Positions 1 to 8,015 of a stretch of DNA of 39,349 nt are shown here, piece after piece. Origin of the DNA: Pseudomonadota bacterium (lineage in GTDB: Bacteria; Pseudomonadota; Gammaproteobacteria; Steroidobacterales; Steroidobacteraceae); NCBI GenBank assembly GCA_003242685.1, contig QGVD01000029.1, positions 1 to 39,349 on the forward strand, in the 5' to 3' direction. The notes under the pieces were generated by a model. The model searched no databases. It was not told where the DNA came from and was given only the letters and a program-made list of their open reading frames with translations. The first letter of the stretch is position 1, and each line of letters begins with the position of its first letter. A program made the translations under genes and the position numbers.

Positions 1-85
1 TTGTGTTTTTTTTGTTCAAAGAGAAAAAGGGCTACGCAATTTAGTACGGGCCTGGGGGGTCGGGAATTGTTATAAGAAGCCACCC

Positions 86-1159
86 GTGGTCGTCCGCGGC
101 ATCGGCGGTCGCGGCGTCGTTGCTGCAGCCAGCTACGAAGCACGCCGCTTCGGCGTGCGCTCGGCGATGCCGATGCGCCGCGCGCTCGAGCTGTGCCCGC
201 AGGCGATCTGCATACCGCCGCGCATGCAGCACTACCGCCAGGTCTCGCGGCAGGTCTTCGCCATCTTTCACGAGTTCACGCCTCTCGTGCAGGGCCTCTC
301 GCTCGACGAGGCCTATCTCGACGTGACCGCGAGCCGGCTCCTCAAGGGCGACTCCGTCGCCATCGCGAAGGCCATCAAGTCACGGATCCGCGAGGTCACG
401 GGCCTCACCGCATCGGTCGGCGTCGCGCCGAACCGGCTCGTGGCCAAGATCGCGTCGGACGTGAACAAGCCCGACGGGCTCACGATCGTGACTCCCGACG
501 AGGTACTCGCGTTCCTCGACCCGCTGTCCGTGCGACGCCTGCCCGGCCTCGGCCGCAAGACCGGCCAGAAGGTGGAAGCGGCAGGCATCCACACGCTGGG
601 CGAGCTGCGCCGGGCGTCCGACGCGGTGCTCTGGCCGATCTTCGGCCGCCACACGCCCCGCATCCGCGAGCGGGCGGCGGGCATCGACGAGCGGCCCGTG
701 ACGCCGGACTGGGAAGAGAAATCGCTCAGCGCGGAGGAAACCTTCGACACGGACATCGCCGATCCCGCGCGACTGCACGCGGAGCTCGCGCGGCTCGCCG
801 ACCGGAGCTGCGCGCGGCTCAGGGCAAAGCGCCTCGTCGCGGGCTGCGTCACGGTGAAGATCCGGCGCCACGACTTCGCCACCTTCACCCGGCAGCGGAG
901 CTTCGCGCCGCACTCGAACGAGTCCCGCGTCGTCGCGAACCTCGCCCACGTGCTCCTCGACGAGTGGCTGCGCAGCCAGCCGGGTGCCAGGCTCCGGCTG
1001 CTCGGAGTCGGGGTCAGCGATCTCGCGCCGGCCGAGCAGCTCGACCTGTTCGAGGTTCCGGGCCGCACACCGAGCACCCCGCTCGACGAGGCGATCGACC
1101 GCATCCGCGAGCGCTTCGGCCAGGACGCCGTGCGCCGCGCGAGCAGCATCCGTCGCTGA
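86..1159 (+). CDS. dinB: DNA polymerase IV (Y family), 5'-truncated
   Basis: Error-prone Y-family translesion polymerase. The visible protein carries the palm motif SLDEAYLDVT with the catalytic Asp-Glu pair, the finger/palm stretch RGVVAAASYEARRFGVRSAMP, a helix-hairpin-helix region (LPGLGRKTGQKVEAAGI) and a little-finger domain. Near the C-terminus QLDLF matches a beta-clamp binding motif. The usual first 30 or so residues, with the DMDAFYASVE metal-binding motif, are absent. The frame stays open to base 2, but what it encodes before about base 80 does not resemble the family, so the gene is cut at the window edge; the GTG at 86 is only a nominal start. The C-terminus looks complete. A functional enzyme would need the missing N-terminus. 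Confidence 0.9.
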   Translation: MVVRGIGGRGVVAAASYEARRFGVRSAMPMRRALELCPQAICIPPRMQHYRQVSRQVFAIFHEFTPLVQGLSLDEAYLDVTASRLLKGDSVAIAKAIKSRIREVTGLTASVGVAPNRLVAKIASDVNKPDGLTIVTPDEVLAFLDPLSVRRLPGLGRKTGQKVEAAGIHTLGELRRASDAVLWPIFGRHTPRIRERAAGIDERPVTPDWEEKSLSAEETFDTDIADPARLHAELARLADRSCARLRAKRLVAGCVTVKIRRHDFATFTRQRSFAPHSNESRVVANLAHVLLDEWLRSQPGARLRLLGVGVSDLAPAEQLDLFEVPGRTPSTPLDEAIDRIRERFGQDAVRRASSIRR

Positions 1160-1248
1160 CATCTCGAACGGCCGAGCTCGAGCATTGCGCTGCAGCGTAC
1201 ACGCCGGCGCTCGGTGTCCTCTTCCCTGTCGAAGCCGGGACCCGGGGG

Positions 1249-1254
1249 TATACT
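1249..1254 (+). promoter_or_regulatory. Candidate -10 box (TATACT) for gspA-gspB
   Basis: TATACT lies 34 bases before the gspA start, inside the 129-base gap after dinB. It differs from the sigma-70 consensus TATAAT at one position. No good -35 hexamer is seen at 16-18 bases upstream, so this is a moderate prediction. Transcription would start near 1261 and give a leader of about 28 bases. Confidence 0.35.
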
Positions 1255-1288
1255 CGCGCCTCACTCGAGCGGCCCGACACAAGTCCGC

Positions 1289-2929
1289 ATGTACCTGTCC
1301 TTCTTCGGCCTCAACGAGAAGCCGTTCGCGATCACGCCGGATCCGCGGTATCTGTACCTGAGCGAGCGCCACGCCGAGGCTCTCGCTCACCTGCTCTATG
1401 GCATCAACGAGGCGGGCGGATTCGTGCAGCTCACCGGGGAGGTGGGCACGGGCAAGACGACCATCGTCCGATCGCTCCTTGCGCAGGCTCCGAAGGACGC
1501 CGAGATCGCCCTCATCCTGAACCCGCGCATGACGGCGCCGGAGTTCCTGCTCACGATCTGCGAGGAGCTCGGCATCGGCGTGCCCGATTCCGCGCAGGGG
1601 AGCCTCAAGGATCTCGTCGACATCCTCAACCAGTATCTGCTGCGCGCGCATGCGGCGGGGCGACGCGTGGTGCTGGTGGTGGACGAAGCGCAGAACCTGG
1701 CCACCGATCTGCTCGAGCAGGTGCGCCTGCTCACGAATCTCGAGACGGACACGCGCAAGCTCCTGCAGATCATCCTCATCGGACAGCCCGAGCTGCGCGA
1801 GCTGCTCGCACGCAACGAGCTGCGCCAGCTCGCACAGCGCATCACGGGCCGCTATCACCTCGACCCGCTGTCGCGTGCGGAGACCGCCGCGTACGTGCGT
1901 CATCGCCTGCGCGTGGCGGGCGCGACCACGGACATCTTCTCCGCGGCCGCGCTCAGAGAGGTGTACCGCCTCTCGGGCGGCGTGCCGCGCGTGATCAACG
2001 TCATCTGCGATCGCGCGCTCCTCGGCGCCTATACGCAGGATCGTCATCGAGTCACGAGCGCGCTCGTGCGCCGCGCGGCGGCCGAAGTGTTCGACCGGCG
2101 CATCGTGCCGCCGTGGGTTCCCTGGGCCGCAACAGCGGCGACCGCGCTCGTCGTCACACTCGGCGCCGCGACGCTGTGGCAGCTCGCGCCCCCGGCATTG
2201 CGGCTCGACGATGCGCCGCCTGCCGCCACGGCGGCGGCGGCCGAGCCTCCGGCCCCGCCGGCTGCCGAGGAAGCGCCACAGGAGAGCACGAGGGCGACGC
2301 TCGCCGAGCTGCTCGCCGCTCACCAGAGCGAGACGGACACCGACAGCGCGTTCCGCAAGCTCTTCTCGATGTGGAAGGCGAAGTACGTCGCGGGGCGCGT
2401 GGATCCCTGCACGCAGGCGACGCGCCAGGGTCTCGAGTGTCTGGTGCAGCGTGGCTCCTTCGGTCAGCTTCGCCTCTACAACCGTCCGGCGATTCTGGTG
2501 CTGAACGACGACTCCGGCGCATCGCATCAGGTGGTGCTCACCGGGCTCACGGACGAGACCGCGCGACTCGATCTCGGCGGCGCGCCGCAGGAAGTGAGCA
2601 TCGGCGATCTGTCGCGCTACTGGTTCGGCGACTTCGTGCTGCTCTGGCGCCCCGGCACGCGCGACGTCAAGACACTGTCTCTCGGCATGCGGGGCGAGGA
2701 CGTGCGCTGGCTGCGCGAAAGCCTGCATCGCGCGCAGGGCCTCGAGCCGCCCGAGCCGGTCAGCGACGTGTTCGACGCCGAGCTCAGCCGGCTCGTCATG
2801 GACTTCCAGCGCCGGCACCGGCTCACCGTCGACGGCATCGCAGGCGTACAGACGCAGATCGTGCTCAACAGCGCCCTCGCCGGCGCGGATACTCCATTGC
2901 TGAACGACAACGGGGCGCACGGCGGCTGA
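1289..2929 (+). CDS. gspA: GspA/ExeA-type AAA ATPase with peptidoglycan-binding C-terminus
   Basis: This matches the inner-membrane ATPase GspA (ExeA), which together with GspB helps type II secretin assembly through the peptidoglycan layer. The 546-residue protein opens with the typical MYLSFFGLNEKPFAI. Walker A (GEVGTGKT) lies at about 50-57 and Walker B (VVLVVDEAQ) at about 127-135. A single membrane helix falls near 277-298. An Ala/Pro-rich linker leads to a periplasmic part with a C39-like region and a PG_binding_1 domain near the end (LRGEDVRWLR-type repeat start, VDGIAGVQTQ). The ATG at 1289 fits the family N-terminus better than the in-frame ATG at 1214. gspB follows after 3 bases. 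No secretin or other gsp genes are visible in the window. Confidence 0.88.
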   Translation: MYLSFFGLNEKPFAITPDPRYLYLSERHAEALAHLLYGINEAGGFVQLTGEVGTGKTTIVRSLLAQAPKDAEIALILNPRMTAPEFLLTICEELGIGVPDSAQGSLKDLVDILNQYLLRAHAAGRRVVLVVDEAQNLATDLLEQVRLLTNLETDTRKLLQIILIGQPELRELLARNELRQLAQRITGRYHLDPLSRAETAAYVRHRLRVAGATTDIFSAAALREVYRLSGGVPRVINVICDRALLGAYTQDRHRVTSALVRRAAAEVFDRRIVPPWVPWAATAATALVVTLGAATLWQLAPPALRLDDAPPAATAAAAEPPAPPAAEEAPQESTRATLAELLAAHQSETDTDSAFRKLFSMWKAKYVAGRVDPCTQATRQGLECLVQRGSFGQLRLYNRPAILVLNDDSGASHQVVLTGLTDETARLDLGGAPQEVSIGDLSRYWFGDFVLLWRPGTRDVKTLSLGMRGEDVRWLRESLHRAQGLEPPEPVSDVFDAELSRLVMDFQRRHRLTVDGIAGVQTQIVLNSALAGADTPLLNDNGAHGG

Positions 2930-2932
2930 CCC

Positions 2933-3718
2933 ATGTCATTCATCCTCGAAGCACTGAAGAAATCCGAGAGCGACCGGCAGCGTCACAGCGGACCGGCGCT
3001 GTACGAAGTGCGCGTGGCGCCGCCGCGTTCGCGCTGGCCCACGTGGGCGATCGCGCTCGGCGCGCTGCTCGTCGTGAATCTGGCCGTGATCTTCTGGCTG
3101 ATGCTGCGTACCGGTCCGTCGTCACAGGCCGTCGCATCGCAGACGACCGCATCGCAGACGGTTGCAGGGACAGGAGCCGTCGTGCCGGCGCCGCAACCTG
3201 CCGCGGCAGCAGGCGGTGAGGCTGTGGTCCGGCGGGATGCGACGTCCTTCGCACCGCCTCCCGGTAGATCCGCCGTCGCACGGTCCGCGACGGCGGCTCC
3301 ATCGCCGCTCGCCTCCAGTGCCCCGACAGCGGGCGTTCGCTGGGAGGACGAACCGATGCTCGACGAGGACGAGCCGTTCGTCGCCGACGTCAATCCCGAG
3401 GATTATCTGCCGGCGGTGCCGCCGCCTTCGAGTGCTTCGCAGACGCAGACTGCCGGCGCGTTCCAGGGCGTACGGCGCGGCACCGAGAGCGGACTTCCGA
3501 CGTATGAGGACGTCGCCACGACGCTCGCGGGCCTGCCGGAGCTGCGGCTCGATCTGCACGTCTATGCGGACGATCCGAAGAGCCGCTTCGTGTTCCTCAA
3601 CATGCGCCGCATGCGCGAAGGCGACGCGCTGCCGGAAGGTGTGCAGCTCGAAAGCATCACCGCCGACGGCGCGGTGCTCTCGTACCGCGGCACGCGGTTC
3701 GTGCTGCCGCGTGACTGA
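2933..3718 (+). CDS. gspB: GspB-family secretion accessory protein
   Basis: Partner of GspA in type II secretion. The 261-residue protein starts with the hallmark MSFILEALKKSESDRQ. A membrane helix lies near residues 37-58, followed by a long low-complexity Ala/Pro/Thr periplasmic linker with acidic patches. The C-terminal GspB domain runs from about LPTYEDVATTLAGLPELRLDLHVY to the end and includes FVFLNMRRMREGD. The start is 3 bases after the gspA stop, which indicates a two-gene operon with translational coupling. In Aeromonas ExeA/ExeB the pair works as a complex; the same is inferred here. The next gene converges, with its stop at 3734. Confidence 0.88.
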   Translation: MSFILEALKKSESDRQRHSGPALYEVRVAPPRSRWPTWAIALGALLVVNLAVIFWLMLRTGPSSQAVASQTTASQTVAGTGAVVPAPQPAAAAGGEAVVRRDATSFAPPPGRSAVARSATAAPSPLASSAPTAGVRWEDEPMLDEDEPFVADVNPEDYLPAVPPPSSASQTQTAGAFQGVRRGTESGLPTYEDVATTLAGLPELRLDLHVYADDPKSRFVFLNMRRMREGDALPEGVQLESITADGAVLSYRGTRFVLPRD

Positions 3719-3733
3719 GGGCTCCGGCGTCCT

Positions 3734-4729
3734 TCACTCCGCGATGTACCAGCGCTTGTCGACCTGCTCGAGCACGAAGCGGTTGAACGGCAGCCCCTGT
3801 CCCGACATGTCGTAGACCGCGCGCTGGCCTTCGTACTGGAAGCGCGGCTGAAGCTCGCGCGCGATGCGCACCGTGGACAGGAGCAGCTCGCGCGTGCCGA
3901 GACTGTTCTTGCAGGTCGCGATGAGCGTCTCGAGCGCGTTCTTCGACGTCACCTTGCGGAAGTTCGGGCTCATGTGCTCACGGTAGTACTGCTCGCAGTT
4001 GCCTTCCGCGAGGCTCTTCTCCGCGGCGTCGAGCAGCTCCGTGATGCCGGCGGGGATCTCGACGGGCGCGGCGCTTCCGGGCTGCGCGGAAGGCGCCGGG
4101 GCGGCGACCGCGGCCTGTGCGATCATCATGGTCGGCGATCTGCGGCCGTTGATGAGATCGTCGATCTGCGCCTCGATCTCGCTCGGCAGCGTCGCCTTCC
4201 AGTCCTTGCCGTAAGGCCTGAGCGTCACGATGTTCACGACCTGCACCTTGCCGCGCTCCTTCGGCTGAATGCCGCGCAGGACGACGTGCACGGTGTCGTC
4301 ACGATCGGGAATCGCCGCGAGCCACTTCGCGTCCTCGTAGTAGCGGCCGGTCAGCGTGAGGCGGCGCGCGAGCTGCGCGTAGAAGTTGATGCTCGTGAGC
4401 CTTTCGATTTCCGAAAGCGGCATCCCCGCGCCGAACAGACGGCTGCGGATGGTGCTCTCGCCGCGCTGAGCCTCGTTGCGCAGCATCTCGAGGATGCGCA
4501 AGCGCAGATCCTCCAGGTCCTTCGGGTGTATCGCGTAGGCAACCGCCTGCGGATCCCCGCTCGCGACGGCGTCGAGGAACTCGCCCGCCGCCTTCTTCTG
4601 CGCGCTCGTGACGGACGTGCTCTGGGCTGGCAGCGCAGTTGGAACGAGCAGGAGAGCGAGGATCAGGGACAGCGCGGCGCGAAGTCCTCTGCTCGACGTG
4701 CGCCGCGGAATCGGAAGATTCGATGCCAT
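3734..4729 (-). CDS. Exported protein of unknown function
   Basis: 331 residues. A clear Sec signal peptide (positively charged start, then ALSLILALLLVPTALPA, cleavage near AQS) sends it to the periplasm or beyond. The mature part has an N-terminal alpha-helical segment with YAIHPKDLEDLRLRILEMLRNE, a central region resembling small secreted beta-rich folds (VHVVLRGI, VQVVNIVTLRPYGKDWK), an Ala/Pro linker around residue 205, and a second helical-plus-beta unit with two cysteines. The two halves may be related helper domains, but I do not recognise the family. It converges on gspB with 15 bases between the stops, so it is not part of that operon. Confidence 0.7.
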   Translation of the reverse strand: MASNLPIPRRTSSRGLRAALSLILALLLVPTALPAQSTSVTSAQKKAAGEFLDAVASGDPQAVAYAIHPKDLEDLRLRILEMLRNEAQRGESTIRSRLFGAGMPLSEIERLTSINFYAQLARRLTLTGRYYEDAKWLAAIPDRDDTVHVVLRGIQPKERGKVQVVNIVTLRPYGKDWKATLPSEIEAQIDDLINGRRSPTMMIAQAAVAAPAPSAQPGSAAPVEIPAGITELLDAAEKSLAEGNCEQYYREHMSPNFRKVTSKNALETLIATCKNSLGTRELLLSTVRIARELQPRFQYEGQRAVYDMSGQGLPFNRFVLEQVDKRWYIAE

Positions 4730-4784
4730 GCCAATGTGATCCGTGAGGCTCCGGAGCGGTTCCGCAGCATAGCTCCGGCACGCA

Positions 4785-5849
4785 TCACAGGGCGAGATCG
4801 ACGATCACCGCCCGGTGATCCGAGCCGACCGACGGACCGACCTGGAAATCGCGTACCCTGACACCCGGCGAGACCAGCGCGTGATCGATCTGTATCCCCA
4901 GGGGCGGCAGGAAACTGGGCCAAGTCGGCTGCCAGCCGCGATTCTCTGCGGCCGAGCGCAGCCCGCCGTCGGCCAGCAGCGCCTGGAAGTGCGGCGAGAA
5001 CGGAGAGATGTTGAGATCGCCGAGCACCACGAGCGGCTCCCGGATGTCGCGGGTGAGCCGCGCGAGCTGCCTGAGCTGCCGGTTGCGCTGTTCGGCGTCC
5101 GCGGGGAGCATCGGCCAGCTCGCGTGCACTCCGAGGACTCTCAGCGTCCGCTCGCCGGCCAGCAGCGTCGCGAGCAGCGGCGGCTCATCGTCCGAGAACG
5201 CGGGCACGACCTCCGCCTGCGCGAGAGGCAGGCGCGAGAGCAGCAGCACGCCGCGCTCGTGTGCGTCACCGGAGAAGAACTCGAAGGGGAAGTCCGTCCG
5301 CAGCACCTGCAGCTCGCGGCGCCACTCAGGCGTCACTTCGGTGAGCACCACGGCATCGGCGTGCGCGGTACGGATGAAATCGGCGACGCGCGCGTGCGAA
5401 TCGCTGCGGTAGAACACGTTGAGCGTGACGATGCGCAGCTCCGTTGCCGGGGCGGCTTCGGCCCGCGTGGAGCCGACGGCGGCCGCCTCCGGCGGCCACG
5501 CCCAGCCGAGCACCGGAGCCGCCGCGTACACGTTCACCAGGCAGGCGAGCACGGCGGCCACGGCCCAGACCACACGCCGCCGCAGAGCGAGGAGCACAGC
5601 CGCGGCGAACGCGGCTGCCGCGTACTGCAGCCGGAAATGGACCAGGAGGTCGGCGATCCAGACGTGGCGTGCCAGCGCGGCCAGGGCTGTCGCGCCCAGG
5701 GTGCCTGCGGCGACCAGCACGGCCAGGGTGGAGAGAACCCCTTCCTGCCTCCCCGGCTTCGGCGCCGAATCCGGCGCATCCGCCGCAGGTTTCCCGTACG
5801 ATCTCGGCTGCGGATCCGGCCGGCCCTTCGTGAGCGTTCCCTTCCACAT
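4785..5849 (-). CDS. Membrane-anchored endonuclease/exonuclease/phosphatase (EEP) family protein
   Basis: About three hydrophobic segments at the N-terminus (AVLVAAGTLGATALAAL; YAAAAFAAAVLLAL; VVWAVAAVLACLVNVY) precede an EEP domain. Catalytic landmarks are all present: TLNVFY (metal Asn), VLTEV (metal Glu), GVHASWP, VLGDLNISPFS (Asp-x-Asn), IDHALVS and GSDHRAVIVDL (terminal Asp-His pair). Proteins with this layout hydrolyse phosphodiesters, and the active site is predicted to face the periplasm; the substrate is unknown. The frame extends upstream to a GTG at 5897. I prefer the ATG at 5849, but neither has a convincing ribosome site and the true start may be still further inside. It is divergent from the receiver-TonB gene at 5997. 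Confidence 0.82.
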   Translation of the reverse strand: MWKGTLTKGRPDPQPRSYGKPAADAPDSAPKPGRQEGVLSTLAVLVAAGTLGATALAALARHVWIADLLVHFRLQYAAAAFAAAVLLALRRRVVWAVAAVLACLVNVYAAAPVLGWAWPPEAAAVGSTRAEAAPATELRIVTLNVFYRSDSHARVADFIRTAHADAVVLTEVTPEWRRELQVLRTDFPFEFFSGDAHERGVLLLSRLPLAQAEVVPAFSDDEPPLLATLLAGERTLRVLGVHASWPMLPADAEQRNRQLRQLARLTRDIREPLVVLGDLNISPFSPHFQALLADGGLRSAAENRGWQPTWPSFLPPLGIQIDHALVSPGVRVRDFQVGPSVGSDHRAVIVDLAL

Positions 5850-5962
5850 GGAATTGCTGCACCCGCACGGTCGGCCCGTCGGGATGACGAGTTTCACAGA
5901 ATCCGTCTGCCGGAAGCGACAAGTATCCCCCGGATCGGTGATCGTCGTATATCGACAGGAAT

Positions 5963-5993
5963 TCCCTCCTGAAGATCCGGGGAGGCGGAGGGA
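5963..5993 (+). promoter_or_regulatory. Possible hairpin hiding the ribosome site of the receiver-TonB gene
   Basis: TCCCTCC at 5963-5969 is an exact reverse complement of GGAGGGA at 5987-5993, with a 17-base loop. The right arm is the Shine-Dalgarno sequence for the ATG at 5997. Folding would block translation initiation of the TonB fusion and, through coupling, the kinase after it. A 7-bp purine/pyrimidine match in GC-rich DNA may be chance. Confidence 0.3.
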
Positions 5994-5996
5994 GCC

Positions 5997-8015
5997 ATGG
6001 GACGTGGAATCATGGGCAGCGCACTGCAGCGTGATCCGGCGGTCAACCCGGCCGTGAACGATTCACATCCGAGCATGGGGGCCGACCGTGAGAGCCTGGT
6101 GGCGCTGACGAAGGACGCCGAGCTCATCGAAACACTGCGGGCGGTGGCTTCCGACCACCAGCTTTCCATCGTGGACGATCAGACGGACCTCGCGTCGTAC
6201 CTGATACGCGACCGCGCGGGCGTGGCCATTCTCGATGCCGCGGCCGTCACGTCGCCACTCCCCGAGCTCACCCAGCGCCTCAAGAGCCAGTTCCCTGAGC
6301 TCGTCCTGATCGTCGCCGGTGGCGCCGAGGACCAGTCGGCGATCGCCGCCCAGGTGACCTCCGGCACGGTCTATCGCTTCCTTCACAAGCCCGTCTCCGG
6401 ACAGCGCGTCAAGCTGTTCGTGGATGCCGCCTGGAGGCGCCACGACGAGGAGCACGCAAACACCATCGCAGGCGCGGACCCCTACCGCGGGCAGCCTTCC
6501 TCGCGATTCCCGGTTCCCGTGCTCGTGGCCGGCGCCGCCGGTGTGGCGTTCGTCGTCGCGCTCGTCGTGTGGTTCACGGGAGGCGAGACGGACACCGGTC
6601 CCGCTGCCGTGTCCCCCGTCACCGCACAACCGGCCGATCCGCAGCTCGAGGAGCTGCTGGCACGTGCGGACGCCGCGCTCGAGCACGGCTCGCTGGCGGG
6701 TCCGGGAGACGGCGACCGCGCAGCCGATCTGTTTCGCCAGGTGCTCGAACGCGATGCCGGGAACCTGCGCGCGCGTGAAGGACTGGACAAGGTCATCGAC
6801 CGGCTGCTCACCGCCGCAGAGCAGGCGCTGCTCGCCGAACGCCTCGACGAGGCCGAGCGCCTCACCGAGACGGCACGCGGCGTGCAGCCCGATCACGTGC
6901 GCGTCGCCTTTCTCACCGCGCAGATCGGCAAGGAACGCGAGCGCGCCGCGCTCCTGCAGGCGCGCGAAGCCGCGGCGCGCGGCAATCTCCAGCGCGCGCT
7001 TGCGCTGCTCGACGGCGCGGCACGCGAAGGACAGGATTCGTCACTGGTCGCCGAGACCCGCGTCGCGCTCGAACAGCGTCAGGTCGAGGACCGCGTGCGC
7101 GACATGCTGCGCCGGGCCGCGGAGCTCATGGCGAGCGGCGCGCTCGTCGAGCCCGCACGCAGCAACGCGCGCTTCTTCATCGAATCGGCACGCACGATCG
7201 CGCCTCAGGATCCTCAGGTCCTCGCCGCACAGCGCGATCTCATTGAGCGCATCATCGCCAAGGCGCGCACGGCGCTCGAGGCGGGGAATGCCGAGGAAGG
7301 TGAACGCTGGGCCGCGGCGGCGCGCGAATCCGGCGCTTCTTCCGCGGCGGTCGAGAGCCTGCAGCGCGAGGTGCAGCGCGTGCGCATGGTCGCGCAGGCG
7401 GAGGAGCTCGCGCGGCTCTCGCAGCTCTTCAACGAGCGCCTCGCGCGGAACCAGCTGCTCGAGCCCTGGGGCGACAGCGCGAAGTTCTATCTCACGAGCC
7501 TCGTCGAATCGGACGCGGACCATCCTTCGACTCTGCTCGCGCGCCAGCTCCTCGGCACGCGGCTCATCGAGGAAGCTCGCGGCGCGCTCGCGCGGGGCGA
7601 TTTCGCCGACGTGCAGCGCTGGATCGCGGAGGCGCGCGAGGTCGGTGCACCGCAGGCGACGCTCGTCGCCATCGAGCGGGAGCTCGACACCGCGCGCACT
7701 CAGCTGCAGCCGCAATCGCAGCCGCGGCAGGACGTCGTCTCGGCCGCGGCGCTGGAACGCGTCCGTTACGTCGCGCCCGTGTATCCGCAGGTCGCCCGTG
7801 AGCGCGGCGTGGAGGGCTGGGTGGAGCTGATGTTCACGGTGCGTACCGACGGATCGGTCGCCGACGTGGTCGTCACGGAATCCGAACCTTCGGGGACTTT
7901 CGATCGCGCGGCGATCGACGCCCTGCGCCGCTGGCGCTATCGGCCCATGGAAGTGGACGGCCGCCCGGTGGAGCAGCGTGCGCGCATCCGTCTGCGCTTC
8001 GAGCTCAACGAATGA
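5997..8015 (+). CDS. Receiver-like domain / TM / helical-repeat / TonB C-terminal fusion protein
   Basis: 672 residues with an uncommon layout. Residues 33-148 look like a response-regulator receiver: Asp80 sits at the phosphoacceptor position (VAILDAAAV) and Lys131 at the conserved lysine (FLHKPV), although the N-terminal acidic pair is weak. One membrane helix spans about 172-194. A long Ala/Glu/Arg-rich helical segment (about 215-575) has TPR-like repeating units (LLARADAALEHG, LLAERLDEAERL, ARGNLQRALALL). Residues 589-672 form a TonB C-terminal domain (VAPVYPQVARERGVEGWVEL to RWRYRPMEVDGRPVEQ). The receiver would be cytoplasmic, with the repeats and TonB domain periplasmic, contacting outer-membrane receptors. 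GGAGGGAG just before 5997 supports this ATG; 6012 is an alternative. Its stop overlaps the kinase start by 4 bases (ATGA). No exbB/exbD is nearby. Confidence 0.82.
   Translation: MGRGIMGSALQRDPAVNPAVNDSHPSMGADRESLVALTKDAELIETLRAVASDHQLSIVDDQTDLASYLIRDRAGVAILDAAAVTSPLPELTQRLKSQFPELVLIVAGGAEDQSAIAAQVTSGTVYRFLHKPVSGQRVKLFVDAAWRRHDEEHANTIAGADPYRGQPSSRFPVPVLVAGAAGVAFVVALVVWFTGGETDTGPAAVSPVTAQPADPQLEELLARADAALEHGSLAGPGDGDRAADLFRQVLERDAGNLRAREGLDKVIDRLLTAAEQALLAERLDEAERLTETARGVQPDHVRVAFLTAQIGKERERAALLQAREAAARGNLQRALALLDGAAREGQDSSLVAETRVALEQRQVEDRVRDMLRRAAELMASGALVEPARSNARFFIESARTIAPQDPQVLAAQRDLIERIIAKARTALEAGNAEEGERWAAAARESGASSAAVESLQREVQRVRMVAQAEELARLSQLFNERLARNQLLEPWGDSAKFYLTSLVESDADHPSTLLARQLLGTRLIEEARGALARGDFADVQRWIAEAREVGAPQATLVAIERELDTARTQLQPQSQPRQDVVSAAALERVRYVAPVYPQVARERGVEGWVELMFTVRTDGSVADVVVTESEPSGTFDRAAIDALRRWRYRPMEVDGRPVEQRARIRLRFELNE

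Noticed and set aside
380..2920. Long minus-strand open frame opposite dinB and gspA
   Set aside because: No motifs; composition matches an antisense shadow of GC-rich codons.
193..3219. Very long plus-strand open frame across dinB, gspA and gspB
   Set aside because: Arg/Ala/Pro/His-rich translation typical of an off-frame in high-GC DNA; three genes with clear domain motifs occupy the true frames.
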